From: Lachancea thermotolerans CBS 6340
Taxonomy: Eukaryota; Ascomycota; Saccharomycetes; Saccharomycetales; Saccharomycetaceae
NCBI RefSeq assembly: GCF_000142805.1
Contig: NC_013079.1
Coordinates: 496,001 to 560,000, forward strand
Length of the DNA: 64,000 nucleotides
Reading direction: 5' to 3'
Shown: positions 31,501 to 39,273 of the stretch, in pieces
Layout: every line of letters begins with the position of its first letter
How positions within the stretch are numbered: the stretch's first letter is position 1
The notes under the pieces: generated by a model
What the model saw: the letters and a program-made list of their open reading frames with translations, nothing else
What the model was told of the DNA's origin: nothing
The model's database searches: none
Position numbers and translations under genes: made by a program

Positions 31501-33898
31501 GAAACGAGCTTTCATCTTTCTGCCCAACTGAGAAAGCGGTATTTGTTACCTTTTTACGGCCTTCAAAAAGGTCAAAATGGACTTTCTGGCTATTTGTACT
31601 CAAGCTCAATAGCTGCTCTTTATACCTGTCTGATAAAGCCTGAATTCCAATGTTTGAAAACAAGGCTTCCGAATATATTCCATCCATCGGCACTTGCGTC
31701 ACTTCAAACAACGAGGAAGTTGACGGCACCTTCGCCAGCTCACGAAGCTCAGACACAACTGAGCATATTTCATGCTTCAGCTCCTCTAAGAAATCAGCAT
31801 AGTTATTAACGCCTGCTAATGCGTTGAGTATTCTCGTGCCCTCGCAACACCAGCGATATGCAAGATCAGCGTCTTTCGTGGAACTTCTGATAGACGACAA
31901 TATCAGGGTAAAAATTTGGGACATGGATTGTGTGGAAATCGAAACAGGACTCGCCTCCACAGGCTTTTTTGTTATTTTTGTGAGTGAGCCTCTTAGCTGT
32001 AAAAGGAAGTTCCTTTCAGCGGAAAACTTCACCCACTGAGGATAATATCTGTAATCCCATTGAATGAATTGAGTAAACAAACAGTCTTGAATTTTATTAG
32101 CCCTGATTCCGGCCAGCCATGCCGTAAAGGAAGAAAAAGAAGACTGATCGGGTCTTTTGAGGAGAAGCTGGCTCGCTTTTGAAAGTAGCCATGAAACAGT
32201 TTTAGAGTGCGCCGATTCGTGCAGTTCTGGTTTCGAAGTAGCTATGAGCCAGTGCATATGTTCCCAAAATGCAAAAGCAACGTCAGTAAGAAGAGCTGGT
32301 CCATTCAGCTCCGACTCTTCATATAAATCACTGGCTTGGTGAACAAGAGCAGTGTCGGCCAACAAGAAATCTTTATAATGTTTCATTAAGGCAACCTGTA
32401 AGGCGCAAGCTGGCTGACACAATTTTGTTGATTTCAGAAGAGGAATGCTAAGACGAAAAGCCTTTTGTACTGTTTTCTTAGGGATTTCAGAGTTGTGATC
32501 AGAAATCAGTGGGAGTAATGCAATGAGGACCCAACCTTCCATGTGAATGTCTTCCCACTTCATTATGATGGCTTCAACAACTTCATTGATGTCTGCTGTC
32601 TCTTGGTTTGTGGTTGCGGAAATAAAGGCGCTTAGCTGAACACCAGTCAGCTGGTTTAATTTAGATGTACTCTCAACGCATCGAACGATGAAGGATGCTG
32701 GACTAAGAGTGTCTCTTAGTATTGTACTAAAAGTTTGGGACGTTTTAGCTTTTTTGAAGAGTAAGCTCTCTTCAGGCTTTTGTTTACCACGTTTAGTGAA
32801 GTAAGTCCTGACCATTTGGGCAAGACTATGAACTTGAAGCCAGTAATTTACATCAGACTGAGGATGCAATTGGAATTCGTCAAATTCCAACCACTCAATT
32901 CTTTTGGTTAAGCTCCTGAATAGGAAGTCGCCAAAACCGAGATGGCTGGGATCATAATTCGTTAACGCGACCACCAGGTAATCTTCAAAAAGCTGTGCCA
33001 GATACTCTTGATCAAAAGCACCGGGGAGTTGACCAGGAGGTATCTGGTGGCACAAAAGCTTACTGAGAAATATGTTGAACATGGAAAGCTCGTAGTCAAC
33101 ACCTGGTGTGCTTAACTTACCGACACGGGTAAGAAAACGCATGGTTAATTCGAGCAACTTACAGCAGCCAAAGTAGTCGGTTAAATGTACCTTCAAAATG
33201 TAAAGGTTTATGAGTTGAAGAAGCGCTTTAGTGTTAGAGTTCTCGCCTTCAGCTTTAGTAAGAAACTTGGCTAATGGGTCGATAAACGTCGTTTGTACCT
33301 CCTCGATAAATGCGCAGTCAAGTGAGAGGAGCGACGCCAGCAAACTCAGCAAATGCATAACATTCTTGCTGCTCATAGAAGAGTCTAACTGGATGGAGAG
33401 GAATGAAAGTAGTTTTTTTGTTAGCGTGATCCATTGAAGCGGCTCGAACTTGAGCTGAAAGATCTCACTTTCGATAAGCGATTCAAGGGCACTGAGAAGG
33501 TGTGTAGACGTGCTTGGTAGAAGCGAATCCGTTCCATGGAAGACCATGAGATCCGGTAGCAGCAAAAGAAGGAACTTGAGGTGCTTGGGTTTAAAGCTGG
33601 GGTTGGTGGTCTGAACAAGGATCCTCAACACATAGGACGCCGAAGATAATCTATTTTCGACGGCCGTGAGCTTGCTCTCAGAGGATGCGGCCCCGTCAGC
33701 ACTGAGGTTTTCATACTTGATCTTTTCGGCCTCGAGGATGTCAACGAGAGCTTCGATGGTCGGATATAGGTACTTGGGAGGGAAAGGCGTAGAATCCTGT
33801 TTCAGACGCGTAGTCAGCTCATCAAGGGCTTGGCCACGTAGCTTTAGCTTCCCTGAAGACAGCGATTCCAGGATCGTGGGTAATTGGGAAGAGTCCAT
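25583..33898 (-). CDS. TEL1: ATM-family checkpoint and telomere kinase
   Basis: Phosphatidylinositol 3-kinase-related protein kinase that controls telomere length and responds to double-strand breaks through Mre11-Rad50-Xrs2. The protein is 2771 aa (S. cerevisiae 2787). The N-terminal TAN-like motif is seen in SSGKLKLRGQALDELTTRLK; then HEAT/FAT helical repeats; the kinase domain with GLSLPKIATFYLSDG, KGSNDDLRQDAIMEQVF, catalytic loop GLGDRHLNNILLD (about residue 2590) and HIDFGVAFDQGKLLPIPE; and the C-terminal FATC ending LATIYMGWSPFY. ATG 33898 is chosen: the 63 extra codons upstream run across the RPL23 3' region and do not resemble the family. Uninterrupted over 8.3 kb. Confidence 0.98.
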   Translation of the reverse strand: MDSSQLPTILESLSSGKLKLRGQALDELTTRLKQDSTPFPPKYLYPTIEALVDILEAEKIKYENLSADGAASSESKLTAVENRLSSASYVLRILVQTTNPSFKPKHLKFLLLLLPDLMVFHGTDSLLPSTSTHLLSALESLIESEIFQLKFEPLQWITLTKKLLSFLSIQLDSSMSSKNVMHLLSLLASLLSLDCAFIEEVQTTFIDPLAKFLTKAEGENSNTKALLQLINLYILKVHLTDYFGCCKLLELTMRFLTRVGKLSTPGVDYELSMFNIFLSKLLCHQIPPGQLPGAFDQEYLAQLFEDYLVVALTNYDPSHLGFGDFLFRSLTKRIEWLEFDEFQLHPQSDVNYWLQVHSLAQMVRTYFTKRGKQKPEESLLFKKAKTSQTFSTILRDTLSPASFIVRCVESTSKLNQLTGVQLSAFISATTNQETADINEVVEAIIMKWEDIHMEGWVLIALLPLISDHNSEIPKKTVQKAFRLSIPLLKSTKLCQPACALQVALMKHYKDFLLADTALVHQASDLYEESELNGPALLTDVAFAFWEHMHWLIATSKPELHESAHSKTVSWLLSKASQLLLKRPDQSSFSSFTAWLAGIRANKIQDCLFTQFIQWDYRYYPQWVKFSAERNFLLQLRGSLTKITKKPVEASPVSISTQSMSQIFTLILSSIRSSTKDADLAYRWCCEGTRILNALAGVNNYADFLEELKHEICSVVSELRELAKVPSTSSLFEVTQVPMDGIYSEALFSNIGIQALSDRYKEQLLSLSTNSQKVHFDLFEGRKKVTNTAFSVGQKDESSFQYCFSSIGAVVYFLLNNWRFTAGHEEAESLHKVAEFLDGLPERYMIDCLPTITYALQALDQKRSFLKPLEHITQKLGSNLLSARFNTSNLSVTYLSLYLNAVRWSWLAGGNSFQEADCKDIFEWIISKLSENSFGGLQALGCFAKLLLNILRHHDLSGGLIKGGKQRVFGTLVSCIQRLPPFAVISALEGFGKYMAKISGKNQSIVFSELSETFRDDLSVERQAFHFMILSRIGSSSRSQLIKCTLQILNIGRISISATYVKSSLDALALSNKMKNTKELFHLLRFDIINYWYESSIRNQDSSFDFWNVSLFGFATIPDFLNQYSKEVSGFHFSKKVALSFVPQGLIDATGKDEKILLEQCLHLSIPLSYISSDQPELVLRTFKDTLGRRYNHLLKNLAREIFYWTLCFTKWDCLEELKGTFNELYPGSKLSVALFSRSSSILKDYSELRIAPVISMSLLKACISTHHLDERELVLLLARLACELDECSPASFCLPILRKIKAILLLFEPFLSKCEYLPVLAQVLAGCLKSPELNNEVCDIIRSIIAFGVGPEYCTTEMYSAVFASLLAEQPLLNLSSNEVIVDSLTSAAVSSGTAYSDTWECCLKVLKGEKLEELVYLKDDLLRVDHATENRISLLSRLFDFHKEPAPFDPEFDFSPVTVRNLMRVPELEAETSSNFNLWKGYYIGGYYMKHTHLPSLLMDNHAWKQPLSSETSSLEWILNNLYEQLNVTTNPKSYLALVSVVGFLYERISHLGPFFSRADFAEKPLCIPHTVRLSEREFQLLHSIELTFDDSHDLRLLNQQNVVSYKNWLSTLLQSLSKELGEISPDLLAFQVLDRDSPAFVESVSLGLFSLLDQANGKLGASIMLQFLRTYEFPPESYNKDFRLKASFALRLFSVIRSKSREGNVRLSKVYEDLNLECFFHLASKIGKMKLAYMLFEECYPSLNLCDTQKLYPVFEGIKNEDLIRALPREASLDAAVLSVSKFQPRSLKSFMFNNCKFDVDTIMHLDPDEEEVIQSSNSNGFNGLAEILGGINRARHPKKKEEAYQWSIKLGKWDLAMPGDHSTSAEVLYSLLKDVHSKPSEGLAAPRKLLKTIAHQSRLFPEKDQWASSLCAILTAELISKHSGVLPECARTMAIIDAFDQKAVESSSFLAHHLVMRSRQMFLNCLSSPSLTSQCNVDMRVCEIKELIKYTRMAREAQHRQESLTSAMLLDRKVNILSGLLKSDCWNQYAIVEGAQALWLQGESDIATSMLETLLHNRIHLESNDSVQVGTYPQIPNVQLKSTLVEWTSSCRKENAHTIYREYIADSSSEMAAVSDFNDRAEIFFKFGEFCYQQVKRLSADKTIDERRKRSSKGSAELSSLLEIIKDASVPDQDRLEAKKHYNKLKLQLAQDHDILANLSKEFKLFTWKSLHFYLSTLVYSCQKDDVVLDKFCGLWFQYAEDGELNSKLYQEISSIPSFKFLPWVNQMTSRLSIESSPFQRTLQLTLKRVMFKLPNETLYPLISLRLYKKLQSAGDPSISARVKAVEKLFAELEKYDNGKFLIDFLDPIQKFCEMCVELSCMKLSKSCRQINLENLKSGNYWLQGISKKGVSLPVKPVRITSSADGRKPRPTITHMGPIVEVSASGLSLPKIATFYLSDGTSHKVLLKGSNDDLRQDAIMEQVFKQVNQILLRNSLTGKHELRIRTYEVVPLGPQAGLIEFVSNSTSLHEILRGLHKDDDLPFDRARKMMKAAQSKSGDERVEVYLEITNSVNPKLRQLFFNSFLDAQAWLDAKFTYTKGVVTTSIIGYVLGLGDRHLNNILLDTSTGEPVHIDFGVAFDQGKLLPIPELVPFRLTRDMVDGFGVTGVEGVFRKNCERVFSVLRADRERVMNVLNVLKWDPLYSWVVSPLRKRKLQANMSDDSEDYQASVPVATMLEDNNESLRALKGVQSKLEGSGLSVEATVQELIQQATDLGNLATIYMGWSPFY

Positions 33899-34037
33899 GG
33901 ACGAGAAGCATGGGGCGAACAGCGTGACGTGACGTCTGTTTTGTTTTAAGGAAGGATATTGTCTAGATGGAAACGAAAATTCACTAATGATAGAAGTGTA
34001 CAAATATATTATGTAAAATGGGAACATCCCGAGCGCT

Positions 34038-34680
34038 TTACACAACGACACCAGAGTTGGAAGCGATTCTTGGCCACAAGTCAGCACATTCCTTACCGAC
34101 TGGACCAGTGATGGCAGAACCCTTCATCTCACCCTTAGGGTTGGCGATGACACCGGCGTTGTCCTCGAAGTACAAAAAGACACCGTCCTTTCTTCTCCAT
34201 GGCTTGGACTGGCGCACAACGATGGCTGGCATGACCTTCTTTCTCAATTCAGGCTTACCCTTCTTGACAGTGGCCATAACCATGTCACCCAAAGAGGCGG
34301 CTGGCAATCTGTTCAATCTGGAACCAGAGCCCTTGACAGCCATGATGTACAGGTTTCTGGCACCAGTGTTGTCAGCACAGTTCATGATGGCGCCGGTTGG
34401 CAAACCTAGCTGCAAAGCCGTTAGTAAGTCCGCGCTGCGTTCTGGTGGGGCGCGCCGTGCTCGAGCCGGCGAGGAAGCACAGCTACTGATCCCGTTCTCA
34501 TGAGGATCTACTGCAAATTTTCTTCATATCCACGTATCCTAAGCTCGTTGCTCATCGCCCATATAGTTCCGTACCCACCGCTCACTGCTCGTTCGCGCCC
34601 TCAACCCTCGTGGTTTTGCTCCTAGAGCTTCAACATACAGAAATTCTGAATTTAGTACCCTGAGCACCGTTACCAGACAT
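34038..34680 (-). CDS. RPL23: 60S ribosomal protein uL14 (spliced, two exons)
   Basis: Cytosolic large-subunit protein near the subunit interface. Exon 1 (34639-34680, 42 nt) encodes [14 protein letters not shown]; exon 2 (34038-34409) continues [20 protein letters not shown] to the end SNSGVVV. The product is 137 aa, as in yeast and nearly identical. The codon set is that of highly expressed genes. S. cerevisiae has two copies (YBL087C and YER117W), both with an intron; the single gene here sits between TEL1 and SLX8, which are the respective neighbours of those copies. Confidence 0.97.
34410..34638 (-). other. RPL23: RPL23 intron
   Basis: Donor GTATGT starts at 34638 on the minus strand, branch site TACTAAC at 34426-34420, acceptor CAG ends at 34410; 229 bp, phase 0 after the Ser-14 codon. 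Confidence 0.95.
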
Positions 34681-35295
34681 TGTTACTGATTCTTATCTGT
34701 TCTTTCAGCTCTCAAGACGGCTAACTTCCCGTTTCTTCCAGTGCTCTACTCATGGAGTAGTTCCTCCGACCGCGCTGGATCCCATTCCCACAATTTTTCG
34801 CCTCATCGTAAAAAGCGACTACTATGTGCGACTTTTTGAAGTTTCAGCTTCAAGGAGCTGCGTCGGTTGTTCGAAGGCTTTTTGAGATTTTTCGAGTTTG
34901 AAAATTGCAAATGTATGGGTTAAGACAGTCAATTAGATATGCGGAAGCCCTAACACACGTGATGAGGGCTAAAACATCGAACTCCAGCATCGCAAGATCA
35001 TGACTTTTTGAAGTTGTCACAGGGAAGGGAAGGTGTTCTGCTTAATCCAAGATAGATCTGAGACGTATCTGCAAAGACAGTGTTGAAACTCTTCTTTTTT
35101 TGAAGCACGTCTCTTTTTGCAAGGCTTTGCTTGCGCTACTACTAAGCAGGGGACGCAGCTTGGGACTTTGGAAACAAAGCTTTAGAACGCGACTGCAAGT
35201 GTCGCCCAAAAGCAAGGATCACAAGCGTTACTCAGCGAAGCTCTACGAGTGCCCACCGGCTGCGTCTTCCGACTATTTTCGTAGCTGGCTATCGC
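34681..35295. other. Divergent RPL23/SLX8 intergenic region
   Basis: A 615-bp shared promoter region. It contains a Rap1-type site (34909-34920), AGCCCTAA at 34946-34953 resembling a Tbf1 half-site, and an E-box CACGTG at 34956-34961. Rap1, Tbf1 and Cbf1 are all known regulators of yeast ribosomal protein genes. No gene is recognised. Confidence 0.5.
34909..34961 (-). promoter_or_regulatory. Rap1/Tbf1/Cbf1-type site group upstream of RPL23
   Basis: The minus strand reads TAACCCATACATTT at the left end, 12 of 13 positions of the Rap1 consensus. It is followed on the plus strand by AGCCCTAA (Tbf1-like) and CACGTG (34956-34961). The group lies 229-281 bp upstream of the RPL23 start codon, a usual distance for ribosomal protein genes. 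Motif evidence only. Confidence 0.55.
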
Positions 35296-35883
35296 ATGAG
35301 CGATCGCTCAGACCAGGAAGACAGCCCGCGGCGGGTGGACGGGTCACCGGAAGGACGAGCGCCAAAACGCCGCCACATATCACATAGCGAACGTACACAG
35401 GGCTCTTCTGACCTCGAGGATGAAGACTACAGGCGCCTGGAGGACGAGTTGCGCGGCGAGCTCGCCAGCGACCACGTCGCTAATGACGAAGACGCCGTTC
35501 GGAGCTCCACCGCGGGACCTGCGGACGCCGACACCTCCCTGGATGTGATAGAGATTGGCCCGGCGTCAGACGCGGACCCGGACTCAGACAGCGACGCCAG
35601 ACTTCAACAGGTAGTCGAGATTTCGGATGACGAGGCCCCGCGATCGCCGCGGCCAGAACACAAGCGCGCCCTTGATTACAGGTGCCCTATCTGCTTCGAT
35701 CCCCCCGAAGCTGCGCTTGTGACCCCGTGTGGACATGTGTTTTGCACAGAATGCCTTTTCCAGATGGTCAACAGTTCGCGGGGTCAGCGCAGCGCTGGCC
35801 ACTGCGCTCTGTGCAGAAGGGACGTGCGCTTCAAGGACGTCAGACTCATAATAATGCGCAAAAAGCGCATCCGAAAGACCTAG
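35296..35883 (+). CDS. SLX8: SUMO-targeted ubiquitin ligase RING subunit
   Basis: RING subunit of the Slx5-Slx8 ubiquitin ligase, which targets sumoylated nuclear proteins and protects genome stability. The protein is 195 aa (S. cerevisiae 274 or fewer, depending on start). The acidic, disordered N-terminal half holds two candidate SUMO-interacting motifs, DVIEIG (about residue 77) and VVEISDDE (about 103). The C-terminal RING has CPICFDPPEAALVTPCGHVF, then CTECLF and CALCRRDV, with all C3HC4 ligands, and a basic end RKKRIRK. Orthologue of YER116C, whose RING has the same QMVNSSR stretch. ATG 35296 is the first in frame. Confidence 0.93.
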   Translation: MSDRSDQEDSPRRVDGSPEGRAPKRRHISHSERTQGSSDLEDEDYRRLEDELRGELASDHVANDEDAVRSSTAGPADADTSLDVIEIGPASDADPDSDSDARLQQVVEISDDEAPRSPRPEHKRALDYRCPICFDPPEAALVTPCGHVFCTECLFQMVNSSRGQRSAGHCALCRRDVRFKDVRLIIMRKKRIRKT

Positions 35884-36435
35884 GAGTGTTCAAAACCTTC
35901 TTAGTCTGTCAATGATTGCAGTGTTTCCGTGGGTTGACGTTATGACGACAGCGATCTACACAAAAATGATCTTTTTAACGTAGTCCGCCCACGAGCCCGA
36001 AGAGGGCCGCCTCACAGGCTTCCGACCACTTGCTATCCAATGATACGCGATCCATTGTCCCGTAAAAGGACGCCCCGGTTTTTCAAGAAAACGCCAACAA
36101 TTCAGTTTCTCAAGAGAGTGGAGTCACGGCCACACAGACTCAAACGCTTCGTGCGCGTTTCTGTGTTAGGACCCCTAGTGATACGGTACGGCGCTCTGCA
36201 CGGAACGCCAGACCTCAGACCAATCAAATGCAGATACCGTGGCATCAATCACGGTGATCTCGTCCAACCAGGTACTTGGTGTATATGCCGCACACTTTCT
36301 TTGCGACCAAGCCCTCTGCATAATGACATTTCCAAAATCATGGAAAAAGTGCCCTGAAAAGAGCATCAAGAGCCGAAACAACGTGCCACTTCGTTACTCA
36401 TTTACATATTATAAAATAGTACAACTCGTTGAATT
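35884..36435. other. Convergent intergenic region SLX8-YBL086C
   Basis: 552 bp between two 3' ends, much longer than the other convergent gaps here (109-569 bp; most under 240). It contains a plus-strand open frame of 105 codons (36040-36357) with a basic N-terminal half and no recognised family. A non-coding RNA is possible but I see no defining boxes. Confidence 0.4.
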
Positions 36436-37704
36436 TTAAGGTAAGACTTTCCCAATAGTCCAGCTTTTGAAGTCGTTAGGCTTCGCCGTATCATAGTCAT
36501 CCAAATTGTCTTCGCAGAGATTGTCGGAGCTTTTGTCCAACTTCTTGCGCCCTCCTATGCCTCTGTCCTGAGTGCTTGTGTGAGTTTCATACCCCACGCG
36601 CCGCTCCAAGAACGCACGTTTATCAAACTCGCCATAATTCATGTTCATGGGAACGCCCTTTAACTGGGCGTCGTAATCTCGTTCAAGCTCTGCTAAGTGC
36701 AGTGCATCGATATCGATAAGATTTATCCCTTTCTCGTTTTTAGCCCACCCGTCACCACCGTCCAATATGTCTTCTACACACTCCTTGGGTGTAAATTCTC
36801 CAGGCCTTGGGTCCCACGGTACCTGGAATGTCTTCTGATAGAGTTTCTCCACAAAAGGATTACTGATGGCGATAGAAAAAGATCCCGATAAGTCAGCAGT
36901 CTTTTTGGCGGGGCTTGAACTTCCGTTGTAATTACTGCCTGAGGCGCCACTGTTACCAAGAAACGTCGACGATACTGGGGAGCTGATATCGGACGACTCA
37001 TCAAACACTTCGGTAATTCCGTTACGAAAGGTATTCGGCAACTGGCCAGAAGACACCGCACTGGGCAGCTGAAAGTCGTCGAAGCTGCCACGCGTGAGCT
37101 CTAGCTGTATCCCTAGGCTCAAAATGGAGTTAACTTTGGACTTTTGCAAAAGAAACCGGCTCGTTACCATATGTTGCTCCCTGTTCACATACTCTGCAAT
37201 ATTGACCTCAACAACACCAAGCAGCATCTTACGCGAAACTTTTTGTGTGTAAACATTGCTGTTAGACGAGGAAGCAGATGAGTTAGTGGACGAAGCATCC
37301 GAGAGCTGGCGCGAATGTTGAAACTTACCGTGTGAAGCATTAGTAGGCTCAAGAAACTCAAAATATACCTCCAATACCATCTCTTTACTGTTTAAATTCT
37401 TGTTCTTGTCCGTGACCAGCTTCACTTGCACAGGCTTCTGTAAACTGTAGTTCCAATGTGCTCGATGGCTCTTAACTAACACTCGCGGAGTTGCCCCGCG
37501 GCTTTGGCTACTTGACTTGACATTGCTCTGTGGTGACCCGATTTCGGGAATAATAGTATGACTCGTTGTTCCCGTACCATCCTTAAGATGCCATTTGACA
37601 AAGCAATAACCTGAACTTTGAGGAATGTTTGTGAGTTCGTTAATCTTTAAATTGAAAAGAAACTTTGGGCGTCGGCTTTTACTCTTATTCGCAAACGACT
37701 TCAT
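36436..37704 (-). CDS. YBL086C: NT-C2 domain protein, YBL086C orthologue
   Basis: Uncharacterised protein of 422 aa (S. cerevisiae 466), at the cell periphery in yeast. The N-terminal half is an NT-C2 type domain (as in EEIG1/EHBP1): KFLFNLKINELTNIPQS, GYCFVKWHLKDG, HRAHWNYSLQKPVQVKLV, LEVYFEFLEP and KMLLGVVEVNIAEYVN. A Ser/Asn-rich loop (about residues 125-155) interrupts it, and the C-terminus contains DPRPGEFTPKECVEDILDGG. The ATG at 37704 gives the normal start just before the C2 strand. Same place and strand as YBL086C. Membrane association is an inference from the C2 fold. Confidence 0.85.
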   Translation of the reverse strand: MKSFANKSKSRRPKFLFNLKINELTNIPQSSGYCFVKWHLKDGTGTTSHTIIPEIGSPQSNVKSSSQSRGATPRVLVKSHRAHWNYSLQKPVQVKLVTDKNKNLNSKEMVLEVYFEFLEPTNASHGKFQHSRQLSDASSTNSSASSSNSNVYTQKVSRKMLLGVVEVNIAEYVNREQHMVTSRFLLQKSKVNSILSLGIQLELTRGSFDDFQLPSAVSSGQLPNTFRNGITEVFDESSDISSPVSSTFLGNSGASGSNYNGSSSPAKKTADLSGSFSIAISNPFVEKLYQKTFQVPWDPRPGEFTPKECVEDILDGGDGWAKNEKGINLIDIDALHLAELERDYDAQLKGVPMNMNYGEFDKRAFLERRVGYETHTSTQDRGIGGRKKLDKSSDNLCEDNLDDYDTAKPNDFKSWTIGKVLP

Positions 37705-37875
37705 TGGGGCGGCTAACTTCTTTAAAGCCTGAAAGTGTGTCTGTTCTTCTCTCCCTTTTATTCGATCTTTTTGAGTTCGGTTACTGTCATTAAAATTATA
37801 GCATTATTCGTAAGAATGTAAGGCAGAGCAGGGCCACAATAAAAGTGCCAAAGTCCTGAAAAGCCTCCTAGACAA

Positions 37876-38991
37876 ATGGCCAACTCTTTACTGTCGCTAT
37901 ATTCTGACAGTTGGACACTGTCAGAACGGCCAGGAAGCAATCTGATTAAGTTTGATGCTCCCGCTTCTGATTCCGGATCAAGTGTGATCCTAGACCGTTC
38001 AAATGCAGTGGAAGGCTCCATTGATAGCGTTTCACCTCAACAACTACGCAGGTTCACCGCCGACGTTGATATACAGCGAGTAGGTGACCTGTCGGTTCTC
38101 TCGATGGCCCAGCGGAGCCTCGAGACGCTACGCCGAGTCGAGGAAAGCATGCATACAGATAACGTATTTTTGACAGAAGTGATGGTGATGCATAGGCTTG
38201 CATGGGATATTGATGTTTACTCCCAGACCAAAAGTGAGTTCCCTTTGGAAAATGTACCCATTAAGTGCAACATTTTGAAAACGCTCTTCGAACTACTGCG
38301 GGATTACCAGGAGTCGAAGCCTGAGCTGCCTTTGGAGAATGTCGCAAAGGTGCTCCACTATCTTAATAAGCTGATCCAGGCGTCACAGCTGGAGGTGCCG
38401 GCACCGCAGTCTTTGGCGCCTCAGCCGCTTGCCAAAGTTTCCTCAGCTACTCAACCCCTGCGGAAGACACGTACAGGCGTCTCATCGCGCAGTTCGCACG
38501 TGGGTGGACACGACTCCTACAGCTCCAACATAGTCCGTGAGACCCCTGTTTACAACTCTCGCGTTAGTATGCACAGTGGCTCCGGGAAGTCCCGGATCTT
38601 CAGCAAGTTCTTCACACCCGCTAGAAGCCGCGAGTCTATGCACACCAGAAGCACGATAACAGTACAGCCTGTTAACAATATGGCGGCTACTGCGAATACC
38701 AGCTCTACCGCGACAACCAATTCGGGCTCTTTGACATCGGGCGGTTCCGACAGCGAACCGTTGGCGCCGGATCCAGTCCTGATATCTCACAAACTGCAGG
38801 ATATTGAATCTATGAAAAACTATAAAGAAAGCATTGTTGCCCTGGCAAAAACTCTTCGTTCGCTTCCACAAACCGACCAAAACACCATCATCTTTCACTT
38901 TGTGGATAAGAGTATCGTACCATTCATACTGAAAGATTGCAAATTACTTCTAATGCATTATCTCCACGAGGAAGTTATTCTAAAGCTCTGA
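37876..38991 (+). CDS. Conserved-position protein of unknown function (SPR6 position)
   Basis: I do not recognise the sequence. The 371-aa product has an N-terminal part rich in Ser/Asp, a helical region (about residues 70-180) with paired similar stretches SEFPLENVPIKCNILKTLFE and KPELPLENVAKVLHYLNKLI, suggesting an internal repeat with a PLENV core; then a Ser/Thr-rich low-complexity middle (about 190-305), and a conserved-looking C-terminal helical segment ending LLMHYLHEEVILKL. It lies between SLX8/YBL086C and BOI1 on the plus strand, exactly where SPR6 (YER115C) sits in the S. cerevisiae order SLX8-SPR6-BOI2. Spr6 is only about 190 aa, so orthology is a positional guess. Confidence 0.75.
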   Translation: MANSLLSLYSDSWTLSERPGSNLIKFDAPASDSGSSVILDRSNAVEGSIDSVSPQQLRRFTADVDIQRVGDLSVLSMAQRSLETLRRVEESMHTDNVFLTEVMVMHRLAWDIDVYSQTKSEFPLENVPIKCNILKTLFELLRDYQESKPELPLENVAKVLHYLNKLIQASQLEVPAPQSLAPQPLAKVSSATQPLRKTRTGVSSRSSHVGGHDSYSSNIVRETPVYNSRVSMHSGSGKSRIFSKFFTPARSRESMHTRSTITVQPVNNMAATANTSSTATTNSGSLTSGGSDSEPLAPDPVLISHKLQDIESMKNYKESIVALAKTLRSLPQTDQNTIIFHFVDKSIVPFILKDCKLLLMHYLHEEVILKL

Positions 38992-39137
38992 ATGCCCACA
39001 CAACATATAGAATTCAGCACACTTTTAGACAAGGTTTGCCTCGAGGGGCCTAAGCCCCACTCGCAAGCGCTAGATACACCGCTCCTACCAATGATGGCTT
39101 CACGGGGAATTACGAGATCAGTTGCCGACGTAATCCG

Positions 39138-39143
39138 CACGTG
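39138..39143. promoter_or_regulatory. CACGTG E-box upstream of BOI1
   Basis: CACGTG, read on the minus strand as ATCACGTG, 131 bp before the BOI1 start. Cbf1-type motif; binding inferred. Confidence 0.3.
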
Positions 39144-39273
39144 ATTATACATAATAGTATACGGTCAAACCGTAATTATCATTCTTGTTGAAATCAACTA
39201 CAACTAACGGCACGCACCTAAAGAACTTCAGACTCAATAAACACCAGCAGCCTCCCACGGAGTGTTTTCGAGG

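Noticed and set aside
33899-34087. 63-codon upstream extension of TEL1
   Set aside because: Overlaps the RPL23 3' coding end and does not resemble Tel1; the ATG at 33898 fits the family N-terminus.
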